The notes: generated by a model from the letters alone, not told the origin. Shown: positions 16,038 to 25,435, counted from the stretch's first letter. The stretch: DNA of 64,000 nucleotides from CADEEV01 sp032127875 (GCA_032127875.1 JAQBHI010000108.1:1-64000), one strand, 5' to 3'. A program made the numbers and translations.

Positions 16038-17891
16038 CTGCGACAGCGAATTTCCCGGATCGTCGGCGCGCTCGCAGCCGTGCTGCTCGTCGGCGAGGCG
16101 GCACTACGGCTCGCGCCGCTGGCATACGGGGCGCTCGTCTTCGACGTCGGCCCCTCGACGGGTCGCTATCTGGCAGGCGTCACCGAGAGCGAGGAGCGGC
16201 CTCCGGTCAGCTTTCGCTGGACGCGTGCGCACACGACGCTGGCGCTTCCCCTGGTGACCCGCGGAGGCGAGGCATCCCTGACCCTTCGCTTCGCGCGCTT
16301 CGTCGATCGGACCACACAGCTTCGCGTCTGCGTGAGCGGAGGGCCGGAGCAGACCATCGACGCCAGGCCCGGCCGCTTCCGCACTCTGCGTCTTGACGTG
16401 GCCGCGGCGAGCGGTCCCGTCACGATCCAGCTCGACACCGAAGCCGCGGGGCCCGAGAGGCTTGGTATCGCCGTCGACTGGCTGCGCCTCGAGGGTCTTC
16501 CGGTGGGTCTCGCTCCCCACCTCATCGGCCCTCGCCTGCTGCTCGCTGGCGTGTTCTTGACGGCGCTCATCGCCGGGCTGGGAGCGGGGTCGGCGCTGTG
16601 GATCGGCCTGGGTGCGGCGCTCGGGCTGGCACTGTGGGCCAGCGTCGATCCGTTCGGCTGCGCCCATGTGACGACGCTCGTGGCATGGCCCGCGACGACC
16701 TCTGCAATGGCGGTGGCTGGGCTGCTCCGCGGCCGACCCGGGATGCGCGCCGTGGCGCTGCTGTTCCTGGCAGGCTACCTGCTCAAGGGCGCCGCGGTGT
16801 TCTGCCCAAGTTACTTCTATCCCGACGTGCGCAACCACAGCCGGTACGTGATGGCGCTCGCAAAGGCCGAGGGGGGCCTCGCCGCCCGCGGCATCGCCGC
16901 GCAGAAGGTCGTCAACACCGGCTACCCGCGGATCGTGGCGGGCCGCGCCTACGTATTCCCGTACTCGCCGCTGTTCTTCGTGCCGTTCTCGTCGCTCACC
17001 GGGCGCGAGGCCATCGAGGTCGCACTGAAACAGGCGGCGCTCTTCGCTGCCGGCGCCGAGATGCTCCTGGTCTTTGCGCTGGCCCGTCGTGTGGGCTCTC
17101 GCGGCGTCTACGCCGCGATCCTCGCGATCACCCTGCCGCCGCTCCACAGCCGGCTGCTGCTCGCCATGTACCCGACCATCGTCGGCCATTTCCTCGACCT
17201 GCTGGCGATCGTGGCTGCCGCCGCGCTGTGCGCGCGGCCGGGACGGCTACGCAGCGCGGCCTTCGGCCTCGCGAGCTTCGCCGCGCTGCTGAGCTACATC
17301 TCGAGCCTGTTCAACGTGCCGCTCTTCGCCGCGTTCCTCGCGTTGCGGGAGCGGCGTTTGTCGAAGCCGTTGCTCGGAATCGCAGGGCTGAGCGCGATCG
17401 TGACGGTGGCCTGGCTGTACCTGCCTTTCACGCTCACGTTCGTGACGGAGATCGTACCGGCGCTCGTTTCCGGGACGCCCGCAGGCACAGCGCCTTCGGC
17501 CGCAGCCGGGGGGGGAGCCCTGGCGGCCCTGAAGCGCCTGCCGATCTTCTTCGGATGGGCCTACCCGCTCTTGACGCTCGCGGGGCTCGTGGTGCTGAAG
17601 CGGCGCGCGCCACCGGCTGGCTTTTCGGTCTTGATCGCCTACGCCCTGACGCTCGCCACGCTGGTCACCCTCAAGGCGTTCGGCGGCGGGCTGTTCCGCG
17701 ACCTCAAGGAGGAGACCTTCGCGGGGCCGCTGGTGGCCGTGGCGACCGGCGCTTTCCTCGAGGCGCTAGCCAGCCGGGTGCCCCGCGGGCGGCTGCTGGC
17801 CGGGTTCGTGGCCGCGGGCCTCGTGCTCTTCGGCCTCGCCGAGTGGGTGCGGTACCTCGGGGACTACGCTTCGCTTGCCGGCGCCGCCTGA
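16038..17891 (+). CDS. GT-C-like membrane protein with N-terminal beta-sandwich domain
   Basis: After a basic N-terminus and signal anchor (RIVGALAAVLLVGEAALRL) come a beta-rich domain of about 130 residues and then some 10 transmembrane segments. FYPDVRNHSRYV, an acidic residue in a loop after an early helix, suits GT-C glycosyltransferases, which use lipid-phosphate sugars in the periplasm. The first ordinary start (GTG 16080) would cut into the anchor helix. An in-frame CTG at 16038, about 10 nt after GGAGG and just downstream of a good promoter, gives MRQRISRIV and a complete anchor, so I prefer CTG. The 3' end overlaps the GT2 gene by 28 bp. Donor and acceptor are unknown. Confidence 0.65.
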   Translation: MRQRISRIVGALAAVLLVGEAALRLAPLAYGALVFDVGPSTGRYLAGVTESEERPPVSFRWTRAHTTLALPLVTRGGEASLTLRFARFVDRTTQLRVCVSGGPEQTIDARPGRFRTLRLDVAAASGPVTIQLDTEAAGPERLGIAVDWLRLEGLPVGLAPHLIGPRLLLAGVFLTALIAGLGAGSALWIGLGAALGLALWASVDPFGCAHVTTLVAWPATTSAMAVAGLLRGRPGMRAVALLFLAGYLLKGAAVFCPSYFYPDVRNHSRYVMALAKAEGGLAARGIAAQKVVNTGYPRIVAGRAYVFPYSPLFFVPFSSLTGREAIEVALKQAALFAAGAEMLLVFALARRVGSRGVYAAILAITLPPLHSRLLLAMYPTIVGHFLDLLAIVAAAALCARPGRLRSAAFGLASFAALLSYISSLFNVPLFAAFLALRERRLSKPLLGIAGLSAIVTVAWLYLPFTLTFVTEIVPALVSGTPAGTAPSAAAGGGALAALKRLPIFFGWAYPLLTLAGLVVLKRRAPPAGFSVLIAYALTLATLVTLKAFGGGLFRDLKEETFAGPLVAVATGAFLEALASRVPRGRLLAGFVAAGLVLFGLAEWVRYLGDYASLAGAA

Positions 17892-18781
17892 AGGTTCACG
17901 CGCTCTCGCACCAGGTACAGCGGACGCCGACGGGCCTCGTCGGAGACGACCGCGATGTACTGGCCGAGGATCCAGAGCGAGACGAGCTGCACGCCGCCCA
18001 CGAGCAGGAGTGCTCCGGGCAGCAGCTCGCCTGCGAGCGCGACCGCGGCGGCACCGGCCAGCGTCGCGAGGCCCATCAGCCCGATCAGCGTGATCGGCGC
18101 GGTGCTGAACGAGAAGAAGGCGCGCAGCGCGAGCCGCACCATCTGGAACGCGTCGTACTTGCTCTCGCCGCCGGAGCGGGGCGGCCGGTCGTAGAGCACG
18201 CGCCCCTGGCGGAAGCCGACCCAGGTGACGAGGCCGCGCAGGAAGCGACGGCGTTCCCGCACCCGCGCCAGGATCTCCGCCACGCGTCGCGAGACGAGCC
18301 GGAAATCCCCGGTGTCGGGCGGAATGTCCACGTTGCCGACCGCGCGGATCGCCCGATAGAAGAGGAACGCCGTGGCGCGCTTGAAGACCGACTCGCCGGG
18401 CCGCGCCCGGCGCTGAGCGTAGACGACCTCGTAGCCTTCCCGATAGCGCGCCACGAGCTCCGGGATCAGCTCGGGCGGGTCCTGCAAGTCGGAGTCCATG
18501 AGCACCACCGCGGCGCCATGGGCATGGTCGAGACCCGCGGTCAGGGCCAGCTGGTGACCGAAGTTGCGGCTGAGCGCGAGGACGCCAACGTGCGCATCCG
18601 CGCCGGCCAGCTTCTGGAGCATGGCAAGCGAGCTGTCGCGGCTGCCGTCGTCGACGAAGACGATCTCGTAAGAGCTGGTTAGCCCGCCGAGGACAGCCGT
18701 CAGCCGGCGGTGAAGCTCGGCCAGGTTGGCCTCTTCGTCGTAGACGGGAAGCACAACGGAGAGTTCGGGGATCGGGTTCAC
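17864..18781 (-). CDS. GT2 polyprenyl-phosphate glycosyltransferase (GtrB/ArnC-like)
   Basis: A 305-residue family 2 enzyme. LSVVLPVYDEEANLAEL and VFVDDGSRDSSL bind the nucleotide sugar, MDSDLQDPPELIPEL holds the DxD metal site, and two hydrophobic helices (about residues 225-285) end the protein, as in GtrB, ArnC and DPM synthases. These enzymes load a sugar onto undecaprenyl phosphate to make donors for GT-C enzymes in the periplasm, which fits the GT-C-like gene it converges on (28-bp overlap). It lies 15 bp downstream of the DUF502 gene on the same strand. Sugar specificity is unknown. Confidence 0.9.
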   Translation of the reverse strand: MNPIPELSVVLPVYDEEANLAELHRRLTAVLGGLTSSYEIVFVDDGSRDSSLAMLQKLAGADAHVGVLALSRNFGHQLALTAGLDHAHGAAVVLMDSDLQDPPELIPELVARYREGYEVVYAQRRARPGESVFKRATAFLFYRAIRAVGNVDIPPDTGDFRLVSRRVAEILARVRERRRFLRGLVTWVGFRQGRVLYDRPPRSGGESKYDAFQMVRLALRAFFSFSTAPITLIGLMGLATLAGAAAVALAGELLPGALLLVGGVQLVSLWILGQYIAVVSDEARRRPLYLVRERVNLQAAPASEA

Positions 18782-18796
18782 AGCCGCTCTTTGATG

Positions 18797-19456
18797 TTAC
18801 TTCCGGACGATCCGGGAAGGAACCGACGCCCCGGCCGAGAGGATCAGGCTCACGCCGTCCTGCACGGAGAGGTCGGTCTCGATCACGTCGCGGACCGGCA
18901 GGACCACGACGTCGCCGACGTAGAGGTGGTTGGTCGGGATGTACACCGTGCAAAGCAACTCGGACGAGCCGTCGGGCTGGGCGAGGCTGAAGCTGCCGGT
19001 GAGGAAGCCCGGCGTGGTGCGGCCGGGAAGGCGCGCGAACACGAAGCGCTGAAAGGCGCTCGGCGCGTCGGGATCTCCGAAGCCCTGGAGCACCTTCTTG
19101 ATGGCGCCATAGACGGCCCCGACGAGCGGCACGGCGTCCACGCCCTCCTCGATCGCGTGCAGGACGCGGCGCAGGGGGCCAGCCGAGAACAGGACGCCGG
19201 CGAGGAATACGATCGCCACGGTGGTCACGAAGCCGACGCCCGGGACAGGGCGACCGAAGGCCGCCTCGGCGCTCGTGCCCAGCAGCGAATCGACCGTGAG
19301 GAAGAGCCAGGACAGAGCCTTCACCGTCACCACGATCGGAATCACGATCACCAGGCCGGCCAGGAACTTGTTACGGACGACGTGCAGGAACACGTTTCTT
19401 GTTGCCCTCCCCTCGGCTCGGAACTCTTTGGGACGCAGCGCTTTCCAATGTATCAT
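18797..19456 (-). CDS. DUF502 family membrane protein
   Basis: From ATG 19456 the protein has 219 residues, the normal DUF502 length. LVIVIPIVVTVKALSWLFL is the first helix, GFVTTVAIVFLAGVLF the second, then the family signatures PLVGAVYGAIKKVLQGF and CTVYIPTNHLYVGDVVVLP. AAAGGGGAA-type ribosome binding sequence directly precedes the ATG. The frame is open further upstream but would overlap the divergent GT4 gene and lacks family similarity. DUF502 proteins are small inner-membrane proteins of unknown function; the pairing with a GtrB-like GT2 may be incidental. Confidence 0.88.
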   Translation of the reverse strand: MIHWKALRPKEFRAEGRATRNVFLHVVRNKFLAGLVIVIPIVVTVKALSWLFLTVDSLLGTSAEAAFGRPVPGVGFVTTVAIVFLAGVLFSAGPLRRVLHAIEEGVDAVPLVGAVYGAIKKVLQGFGDPDAPSAFQRFVFARLPGRTTPGFLTGSFSLAQPDGSSELLCTVYIPTNHLYVGDVVVLPVRDVIETDLSVQDGVSLILSAGASVPSRIVRK

Positions 19457-19503
19457 TTCCCCTTTGGCCAGAGGCGTAAGAGGCCCCCTACCGCAAGAGC
19501 CGG

Positions 19504-20613
19504 ATGAGAATCTTGATGGTGACGCCGCACCTGCCGCCCCACCAGGCGGCCAACGCCCTGCTGCCATGCCAGCTGGGGGAAGGCCTTCGTGCTCGCGGCC
19601 ATGCGGTCGGCTTCCTGACCTTCGGCCGCGAAGCCGATCGCGCAGACGTGAGCTTCGTCCGGCGTCGCTCGCGGCGCCTGAAGCGGACCCGGCTTCCCCA
19701 GGCCTTGGAGGCGGCCGAGACGTGGCTCAAGGGCGCACCGGTGGTGAAACGGGCGGATGTCGTCCACATCCACTCGAACACCTGGATGAACCAGGTGGCG
19801 GCGCGCCTGGCGGAACGTCATTTGAGGCCCTACGTCGTCACTCACTACGGCACGGAGATCTGGCACCATGACGGCAAGGACGCGGCCTTCCGGCGCCTGA
19901 ACGCCAGCGCGCACCACGTCACTCTCTACAGCGAGGCACTGCTCGCGCGCGCCCGCGAACTCGGCGTCCCGATGCGAGCGGCGTCGGTCGTCTACCCGCC
20001 GGTGGCCGATGCCTTCAAGCCGCTCTCCGAGCCCGAGCGCGAGGCCTTGCGTCGTGAGTACCTTCCGCGGGGCGGCGTGCTGATCCTGAACGTCAAGCGC
20101 CTGCACCCGCTCGCCGACCAGGCGACGCTGCTCGAGGCGATGGCCCGCGTGCACGGCGCTCGACCCGATGCCGTCCTGTTGATCGCCGGAGTCGGTGAGA
20201 AAGAAGCCGAGCTTCGAGGCCAGGCTGCGCGCCTCGGTCTCGGCGACGCCGTCCGCTTCCTGGGGCTCGTCCCGAACCAGGACGTGGCGCGGCTCCAGGC
20301 CGCTGCCGACGTCTTCGCCCTGTCCTCGGTCCTGGAGGCCACACCGACGGTGGCCCTGGAAGCGCTGGCCGCCGGAACGCCGGTGGTCTCGACCGACAAT
20401 CCGGGCGGCGTCGAGCTGGGCGGGCTCTTCAAGGCGGACGTGAGGCTCGTCCCGAAGGCCGCTCCCGTGGCGCTCGGAGACGCGATCCTCTCGGCGCTGG
20501 TTACCCCCCGGCGCACGGGCGCCGAGAGCGCGCGACTGATTGCGGAGCGCTTCCGGCTCCCCGGCGTGGTGGAACGCTACCTGGCGCTGTATGAGGAAGC
20601 GCTCCGATCTTGA
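19504..20613 (+). CDS. GT4 glycosyltransferase
   Basis: This 369-residue GT-B enzyme has the N-terminal loop MRILMVTPHLPPHQAANAL, the acceptor-side VVHIHSNTWMN and YVVTHYGTEIW, and the C-terminal donor domain with ILNVKRLHPLADQATLLEA, VRFLGLVPNQDV and an EX7E motif in LEATPTVALEALAAGTPVV. It should transfer a sugar from a nucleotide donor with retention, in the cytoplasm. It is the first gene of a run of eleven plus-strand genes ending at 33568 and lies 47 bp from the divergent DUF502 gene, so the operon promoter must sit in or near that short gap. Donor and acceptor unknown. Confidence 0.88.
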   Translation: MRILMVTPHLPPHQAANALLPCQLGEGLRARGHAVGFLTFGREADRADVSFVRRRSRRLKRTRLPQALEAAETWLKGAPVVKRADVVHIHSNTWMNQVAARLAERHLRPYVVTHYGTEIWHHDGKDAAFRRLNASAHHVTLYSEALLARARELGVPMRAASVVYPPVADAFKPLSEPEREALRREYLPRGGVLILNVKRLHPLADQATLLEAMARVHGARPDAVLLIAGVGEKEAELRGQAARLGLGDAVRFLGLVPNQDVARLQAAADVFALSSVLEATPTVALEALAAGTPVVSTDNPGGVELGGLFKADVRLVPKAAPVALGDAILSALVTPRRTGAESARLIAERFRLPGVVERYLALYEEALRS

Positions 20614-20623
20614 ACGGGGCGCG

Positions 20624-21811
20624 ATGGGCCTGAACGTGCTTATGCCGGCCGACATCCGTTTTCCGTTGCCGCGCGCGAACGGCGTGCAGATCGTGAAGAC
20701 GGCGGCCGCCCTGGCGCGCGCCGGGACGCATACGACACTGCTGGTGCGGCAGAGCGACCCGCGGCCCACCGACGAGATCCTGGCCCTCTACGGCGTTGCG
20801 CCGCACAAGCACCTCGAGGTGCGGCGGCTGCCGGTCAGCCACCGCACTGGCTCCTACGCGCTGCCCCGCTTGACCTTCCTCGCCCGGACCACGGCGGCGG
20901 CCGTGGCCGGTCGTGCGGCCGTCGTCTACACGCGGGACCTGCAGCTCGCTGATCTGCTGCTGGGGCTTACGGCATTCGCCCACGGGCCTGTGCTCTACGA
21001 GGCTCACGCAGTGGAGTCGTTGCTTTATGGCGAGCGCGGCGTCATCTATGGCACGGGCGAGAGTCCGAACCCTCGCAAGGCGCGCCGCCTGGCCAAGCGC
21101 GAGCGCCGCGTCTGGAAGGCTGCCGCGGCGTTCGTAGCCACCACCGCGGGCATCCGCGACAGCTTCCAGACGGCCTTCGGCCCTCGCAAGCAGGTTCACG
21201 TGATCCCCAACGGCTGCGATGTGGCCGAGGCTCGCCGCTTCACGCCGCCGGAGCGCTCATCGGCCAGGGTCGTGTACGCGGGACAGCTCTACCCCTGGAA
21301 AGGCGTCGACGTGCTGGTCGAGGCGATGGCCCAGGTTCCTGCTGCGCGGCTCGTGATCCTCGGTGGAATCGAGAGCGAGGCCGACCTGCCACGGATCCGC
21401 GATCTGGTCCGCTCGCGCGGCCTCGGTGAGAGAACCGAAATGCCGGGCAGCGTGCCTCAGGCGCGGGTCGTCGAGGAGCTGGCCCGCGCGTCGGTCGTGT
21501 GTGTTCCGTTCCTGAAGACCGCCATGACGGAGAGCCACACCTCTCCGATCAAGCTCTTCGAGGCCCTCGCTGCGGGTCGGCCGATCGTCGCGACCGATCT
21601 CCCTTCCAGCCGCGAGATCCTGCGCGATGGTGAAACTGCGCGGCTCGTGCCGCCCGGCGAACCGGCGGCGCTCGCGGCGGCCATTCAGGGCCTGCTCGCG
21701 GATCGAGATCTGGCTGAGCGCCTCGCGCGCGCCGCCTGGGAAGAGGCCCCCCGCTATTCCTGGGACGCGCGCGCCAAACTGATCCTGGCGGCGATCGAGG
21801 AAGTGCTGTGA
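20624..21811 (+). CDS. GT4 glycosyltransferase
   Basis: From ATG 20624 (10 nt after the upstream stop) the product is 395 residues. LNVLMPADIRFPLPRANGVQ is the N-terminal loop; VVYTRDLQLADLLL and VLYEAHAVESLLYG follow; the donor domain shows VYAGQLYPWKGVDVLVEAM and TSPIKLFEALAAGRPIVATD, a GT4 variant in which SPIKLFE stands at the usual EX7E site. A longer frame begins at 20540 but overlaps the previous gene. It probably adds one sugar in assembly of the same surface polysaccharide. Its stop overlaps the next GTG. Confidence 0.87.
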   Translation: MGLNVLMPADIRFPLPRANGVQIVKTAAALARAGTHTTLLVRQSDPRPTDEILALYGVAPHKHLEVRRLPVSHRTGSYALPRLTFLARTTAAAVAGRAAVVYTRDLQLADLLLGLTAFAHGPVLYEAHAVESLLYGERGVIYGTGESPNPRKARRLAKRERRVWKAAAAFVATTAGIRDSFQTAFGPRKQVHVIPNGCDVAEARRFTPPERSSARVVYAGQLYPWKGVDVLVEAMAQVPAARLVILGGIESEADLPRIRDLVRSRGLGERTEMPGSVPQARVVEELARASVVCVPFLKTAMTESHTSPIKLFEALAAGRPIVATDLPSSREILRDGETARLVPPGEPAALAAAIQGLLADRDLAERLARAAWEEAPRYSWDARAKLILAAIEEVL

Positions 21812-23172
21812 TATCGGGACGGCGGTCGCTCGTCTGGCTCTTCGTCCTGACCCTGCCCCTCGTGACGCCTCGCATGCGGGCGGCCGACGAGATCGAGTAC
21901 TACTCGCCGCTGCGCTCGCTGGTCCTGGACGGGGACCTCGACTTCGGCAACGAGTATCGATACTTCTACGATCGCGATCCGCAGGGGCTGCAAGGCTTCA
22001 AGCAAACTTTCCTCGATCAGCGCGAGCCGGGTAGCGGCCGGTACCTCAACTTCGCGCCGCTGGGCGCCGCTTTCCTATGGTCGCCGTTTTTTCTCGCGGC
22101 GCATGGCGCCGTGCTTGCCTCGCGCGCGCTGGGCGGGAGCGTCCCCGCCGACGGCTTCTCCTGGCCGTATCTGACCGCCGTCTCGCTCGGCTCCGCGCTT
22201 TACGCCTTCCTCGGCCTGTTGCTCATCCACGCCGCGCTCCGGCGCCACGGTCGCTTCGACGAGGGCGTGGCGACGTGGAGCGTGGCGGGCTTGTGGCTCG
22301 CGACTCCGGTGCTGTACTACATGACGATCGCGCCCGGCTTCGGCCACGCGCCGTCCCTGTTCGCAGTCTCGCTGCTGGTCTGGCTTTTCCTGCGCAGCGC
22401 CCAGCGCGAGGGCGCCGGGCCCGTGGACTACTTTCTCGTGGGCCTCGCGGGCGGCCTGGCCGGCTTCGTCCGTGAACAGGACGTGCTGTTCCTCGCGATG
22501 CCGGCCGGTTACCTCGCCTGGCGGGCGTTCCGGCAGAGCGCCTGGCGTGCGAGTCTGGCGTCGAGCCTGGCGCTGGCAGCCGGAGCGGCGCTCGCCCTGT
22601 TGCCCCAGTTCGCGGCCTACCGCACGCTCACCGGGGCGTGGGGCCCTTCGCGGCTCGTGACGCGCAAGCTGAGCCTCACGAGCCCGCATTTCCTGGAGGT
22701 GCTCTTCGACCCGGGCCATGGGCTGTTCCTGTGGAGCCCGCTCCTGCTGGTCTGCGTTCTGGGTCTGGGTCTGCTCGCGCTCAAGCGCCGAGAACCCGTG
22801 GTGTGGCTGCTTGCCGGAGGCTTGCTGCTCCAGATGTGGATCAATGGCTCGATCGAGAGCTGGCACATGGCCGGCGCGTTCGGCGCCCGTCGTTTCGTGG
22901 GCGCGACAGCCGTCTTCGCCTGGGGCCTCGCGACGCTCCTGGCGCTGCTCATCGAGCGAGCTGGGCGGGCAGCCGCCGCGGCCGTGCTCGCGCTCTTCAT
23001 CTGGTGGAACCTGTCGCTCATGGCGCAATTCGGCTTGAAGCTGATGGACCGCCAGCAGCTCGAGTGGCCGCGCGTCGCCATCAACCAGTTCACGGAGGTG
23101 CCGCGCCATCTGGGGCGCGCAGCGTGGCTGTTCATGACCGATCGCGAGCGCCTCGCCAGGGAGGGCCCGTGA
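21808..23172 (+). CDS. GT-C-like polytopic membrane protein, short paralogue (1 of 3)
   Basis: A 454-residue protein with about 10 helices. After the first helix it has DEIEYYSPLRSLVLDGDLDF and NEYRYF, followed by GFGHAPSLF, VREQDVLFL, DPGHGLFLWSPLLL and AGAFGARRF. Each of these lines up with segments in the two longer proteins encoded at 27791 and 31098. Acidic residues in the first extracytoplasmic loop are typical of GT-C enzymes that take sugars from polyprenyl phosphate. Unlike its paralogues it has no C-terminal beta-sandwich domain. GTG start in a GTGA overlap; the next gene also overlaps by 4 nt. The catalytic role is inference from family architecture. Confidence 0.72.
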   Translation: MISGRRSLVWLFVLTLPLVTPRMRAADEIEYYSPLRSLVLDGDLDFGNEYRYFYDRDPQGLQGFKQTFLDQREPGSGRYLNFAPLGAAFLWSPFFLAAHGAVLASRALGGSVPADGFSWPYLTAVSLGSALYAFLGLLLIHAALRRHGRFDEGVATWSVAGLWLATPVLYYMTIAPGFGHAPSLFAVSLLVWLFLRSAQREGAGPVDYFLVGLAGGLAGFVREQDVLFLAMPAGYLAWRAFRQSAWRASLASSLALAAGAALALLPQFAAYRTLTGAWGPSRLVTRKLSLTSPHFLEVLFDPGHGLFLWSPLLLVCVLGLGLLALKRREPVVWLLAGGLLLQMWINGSIESWHMAGAFGARRFVGATAVFAWGLATLLALLIERAGRAAAAAVLALFIWWNLSLMAQFGLKLMDRQQLEWPRVAINQFTEVPRHLGRAAWLFMTDRERLAREGP

Positions 23173-24299
23173 TCTCGACGGCGCTGCTCGAGCGGTTGGC
23201 CTGTCCGCTGTGCCTGGAGGCCGCAGGCTGCGAGCAATGCTTGCGCACTACGGCCGGGCCCGACGACTACGTCGCGAGGGCCGCGTGTCGCTGTGGCGGA
23301 CCCGACAAGGTCCGGCTCGCGAACGCGGAAGCCGCGCTGCGCTGCCCGGCGTGCGGCGTCGCCTACGCGGTGAACAGCCAGGCCGGGTACGTCGATCTCG
23401 TCCCGAGCACCAGTGTCGGCGAGGTCACCCAGTACGCCGACCACGAATTCCACGAGCGCCTTCACGTGACAGACGCGCCACCCGTGCTCTCCGCGCGGAT
23501 CAAGATCGACATGATGCTGGGCATGCTGCGTCCGGCGCCGGGGGAGACTGTCCTCGACCTGGGTTGCGGAGCCGGCAAGTTCGCGCTTTTCACGGCCCGG
23601 GGCGGGGTTCGGGCCGCCGGTGTTGATGTCGCGCCGTTCTTCCTGCCGCGGGCGGCTCGCGAGGTGGACCTGGTGCTCGGCGACTTGCGCCGGCTCCCGT
23701 TCCGCAAGGGCGCCTATCCGTGCGCCTACAGCCTTGACGTTCTCGAGCATCTCGACGAGCCGGGTGTCGCCGAGATTCTGCTGGAGGCGCGCCGGGTGCT
23801 CGGTCCCGGCGGGCGGCTGTTCGTGTACACGCACGCGATGGAATCGTCGAAGCTCGCTTCGTTCCAGCGCTGGGTGAATCGCCTGGCGAAACGGCTTGGC
23901 CGGGCCGGCCTGGTCGACTACGAACGCGAGGCGATGCGCAAGAGCGACCATCGCAACCCGATTCGCAGCCACGAGCACTTCGACTCGCTGGCAGCGGGCG
24001 CGGGCCTGGCCGTGACCGAGCGTCGTTACTACAACGTCGTCTTCAAGGCGGTGATCGAGGACTTGTTGCTCAGGATCGTCGAGCAGGCCCGAGGCAGGAA
24101 GACCCCAGCACCTCACGAGCCTGCTATCGATAGCCCGCAGCAGCAGGCGACAAAAACCATCGGCGCTGACCCGCCAGGCCCGCTCGTGCTGCTGGTGGCC
24201 CACGGCCTCACGCTGCTCCTCAAGCTCGACATTTGGTTCTTCAGCCGCATCCGGACAGGGCCCTTCTTCGGCCTGCTCGTGCCCCGGCCGCGGCCTTGA
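23169..24299 (+). CDS. Class I SAM methyltransferase with N-terminal zinc ribbon
   Basis: A 376-residue protein from GTG 23169 (GTGA overlap). Residues 1-70 carry Cys pairs (ACPLC, RCGG, RCPACGVAYAVN) of a Trm112-like zinc ribbon. The methyltransferase core follows with motif I VLDLGCGAGKFALF, motif II AAGVDVAP, and YSLDVLEHLDEPG and ARRVLGPGGRLFVYTH from motifs IV-VI. A hydrophobic C-terminus (LLVAHGLTLLLKLDIWFF) may attach it to the membrane. In this setting it probably methylates a sugar or a lipid-linked glycan, but that is inferred from neighbours only. Confidence 0.82.
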   Translation: MISTALLERLACPLCLEAAGCEQCLRTTAGPDDYVARAACRCGGPDKVRLANAEAALRCPACGVAYAVNSQAGYVDLVPSTSVGEVTQYADHEFHERLHVTDAPPVLSARIKIDMMLGMLRPAPGETVLDLGCGAGKFALFTARGGVRAAGVDVAPFFLPRAAREVDLVLGDLRRLPFRKGAYPCAYSLDVLEHLDEPGVAEILLEARRVLGPGGRLFVYTHAMESSKLASFQRWVNRLAKRLGRAGLVDYEREAMRKSDHRNPIRSHEHFDSLAAGAGLAVTERRYYNVVFKAVIEDLLLRIVEQARGRKTPAPHEPAIDSPQQQATKTIGADPPGPLVLLVAHGLTLLLKLDIWFFSRIRTGPFFGLLVPRPRP

Positions 24300-25435
24300 A
24301 GATCCTCTACGTGGCCTCGGACCAGGTCGTGCCGGGGCACAGCGGCGGGAGCGTTCACGTTCTCGAGGTGGCCCGCGGCCTCGCCGCGCGCGGCCATCAG
24401 CTTCACGTCGTGATCCGACAGACCCGGGGTGCTGCAGCGCGCGAGCAGCTGGGGGGCGTCCACTGGCACCGCGTATCCTGGACACCGCCGCATCGATACT
24501 TCCGTTTTCGGGCTGCGCGAGCCGTGGAGCGTCTGGTACGAGAAGTTGCGCCTGACGCCGTCATGGAGCGCTATTACAACTTCGGCGGCGAGGGCATCAC
24601 GGTCGCGGCTCGCCGTGGCATCCCGTCGCTGCTGGAGGTGAACGCGCCGATCGTGGACCATGCGGGCTCGCTCAAGGCCGCCCTCGACGCGGCCCTGCTG
24701 GTGCGACCGCTACGACGTTACCGCGAGCGGCTGTGCCGCGAGGCTCGGGCACTGGTGGCTCCGATTCGGGAAATCGTGCCCGCTTTTGCCCGTGACAAGA
24801 CCAGCATCGTCACGTGGGGCGCCAACGTGGAGGCCTTTGCCCCTGCCCGCCGCAGCCCCGAGGCACGCCGCTTCCTCGGAATCCCGGAGAGCGCCGTGGT
24901 GGTTCTGTTCAGCGGCAGTTTCCGGCCCTGGCACGGTGTCAAGGTCTTCGAGGCGGCCGCCAGGCGGCTGGGAAGTCGAGCCGACATTTTCTTCCTTCTT
25001 GTCGGCGGCGAAGCGCGCGGCGCGGGCGTGGGCTATCGCGGCATGCGGCTCGGCGCGCAGCCCTACGAGCGAATGCCCGAGATCGTGGCGGCGGGCGACA
25101 TGGGCGTCGCGCCCTACGAGACGGCGCGCCAGCGACAACTCTCGCTGGGCTTCTACTGGTCGCCGCTGAAGATCTTCGAATACATGGCGAGTGGCTTGCC
25201 GACACTCACCATCCCGCGCTTTCCCCTCACCGAGATCGTGCGTGATGGCAAGGAAGGGCTCTTCTTCCGCGAGGCCGATCCCGTCGATCTGGCGCGCCAG
25301 ATCGAAAGCCTCGCCGACGATGCGAGTTGCCGTGCCCGCCTTGGCAGTGCCGCGCGGGAGCGGGTCGTCGCCCACTACTCGTGGGCACGACACTGTGAGC
25401 AGCTCGAGGAGCTGCTCGAGGGGATCACGGCATGA
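24296..25435 (+). CDS. GT4 glycosyltransferase
   Basis: Starts at TTG 24296 within a TTGA overlap, giving LKILYVASDQVVPGHSGGS, a normal GT4 N-terminus; 379 residues. The acceptor domain has VMERYYNFGGEG and LLEVNAPI. The donor domain has VVLFSGSFRPWHGVKVFEAA, MGVAPYE and FYWSPLKIFEYMASGLPTL, the SPLKIFEYM variant of the GT4 active site. It resembles GT4 enzymes that act on lipid-linked repeat units. Neighbours on both sides overlap by 4 nt. Donor unknown. Confidence 0.86.
   Translation: MKILYVASDQVVPGHSGGSVHVLEVARGLAARGHQLHVVIRQTRGAAAREQLGGVHWHRVSWTPPHRYFRFRAARAVERLVREVAPDAVMERYYNFGGEGITVAARRGIPSLLEVNAPIVDHAGSLKAALDAALLVRPLRRYRERLCREARALVAPIREIVPAFARDKTSIVTWGANVEAFAPARRSPEARRFLGIPESAVVVLFSGSFRPWHGVKVFEAAARRLGSRADIFFLLVGGEARGAGVGYRGMRLGAQPYERMPEIVAAGDMGVAPYETARQRQLSLGFYWSPLKIFEYMASGLPTLTIPRFPLTEIVRDGKEGLFFREADPVDLARQIESLADDASCRARLGSAARERVVAHYSWARHCEQLEELLEGITA

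Noticed and set aside
22617..24485. 622-codon minus-strand frame
   Set aside because: Lies opposite three coupled glycan genes with clear motifs; composition is that of a shadow.
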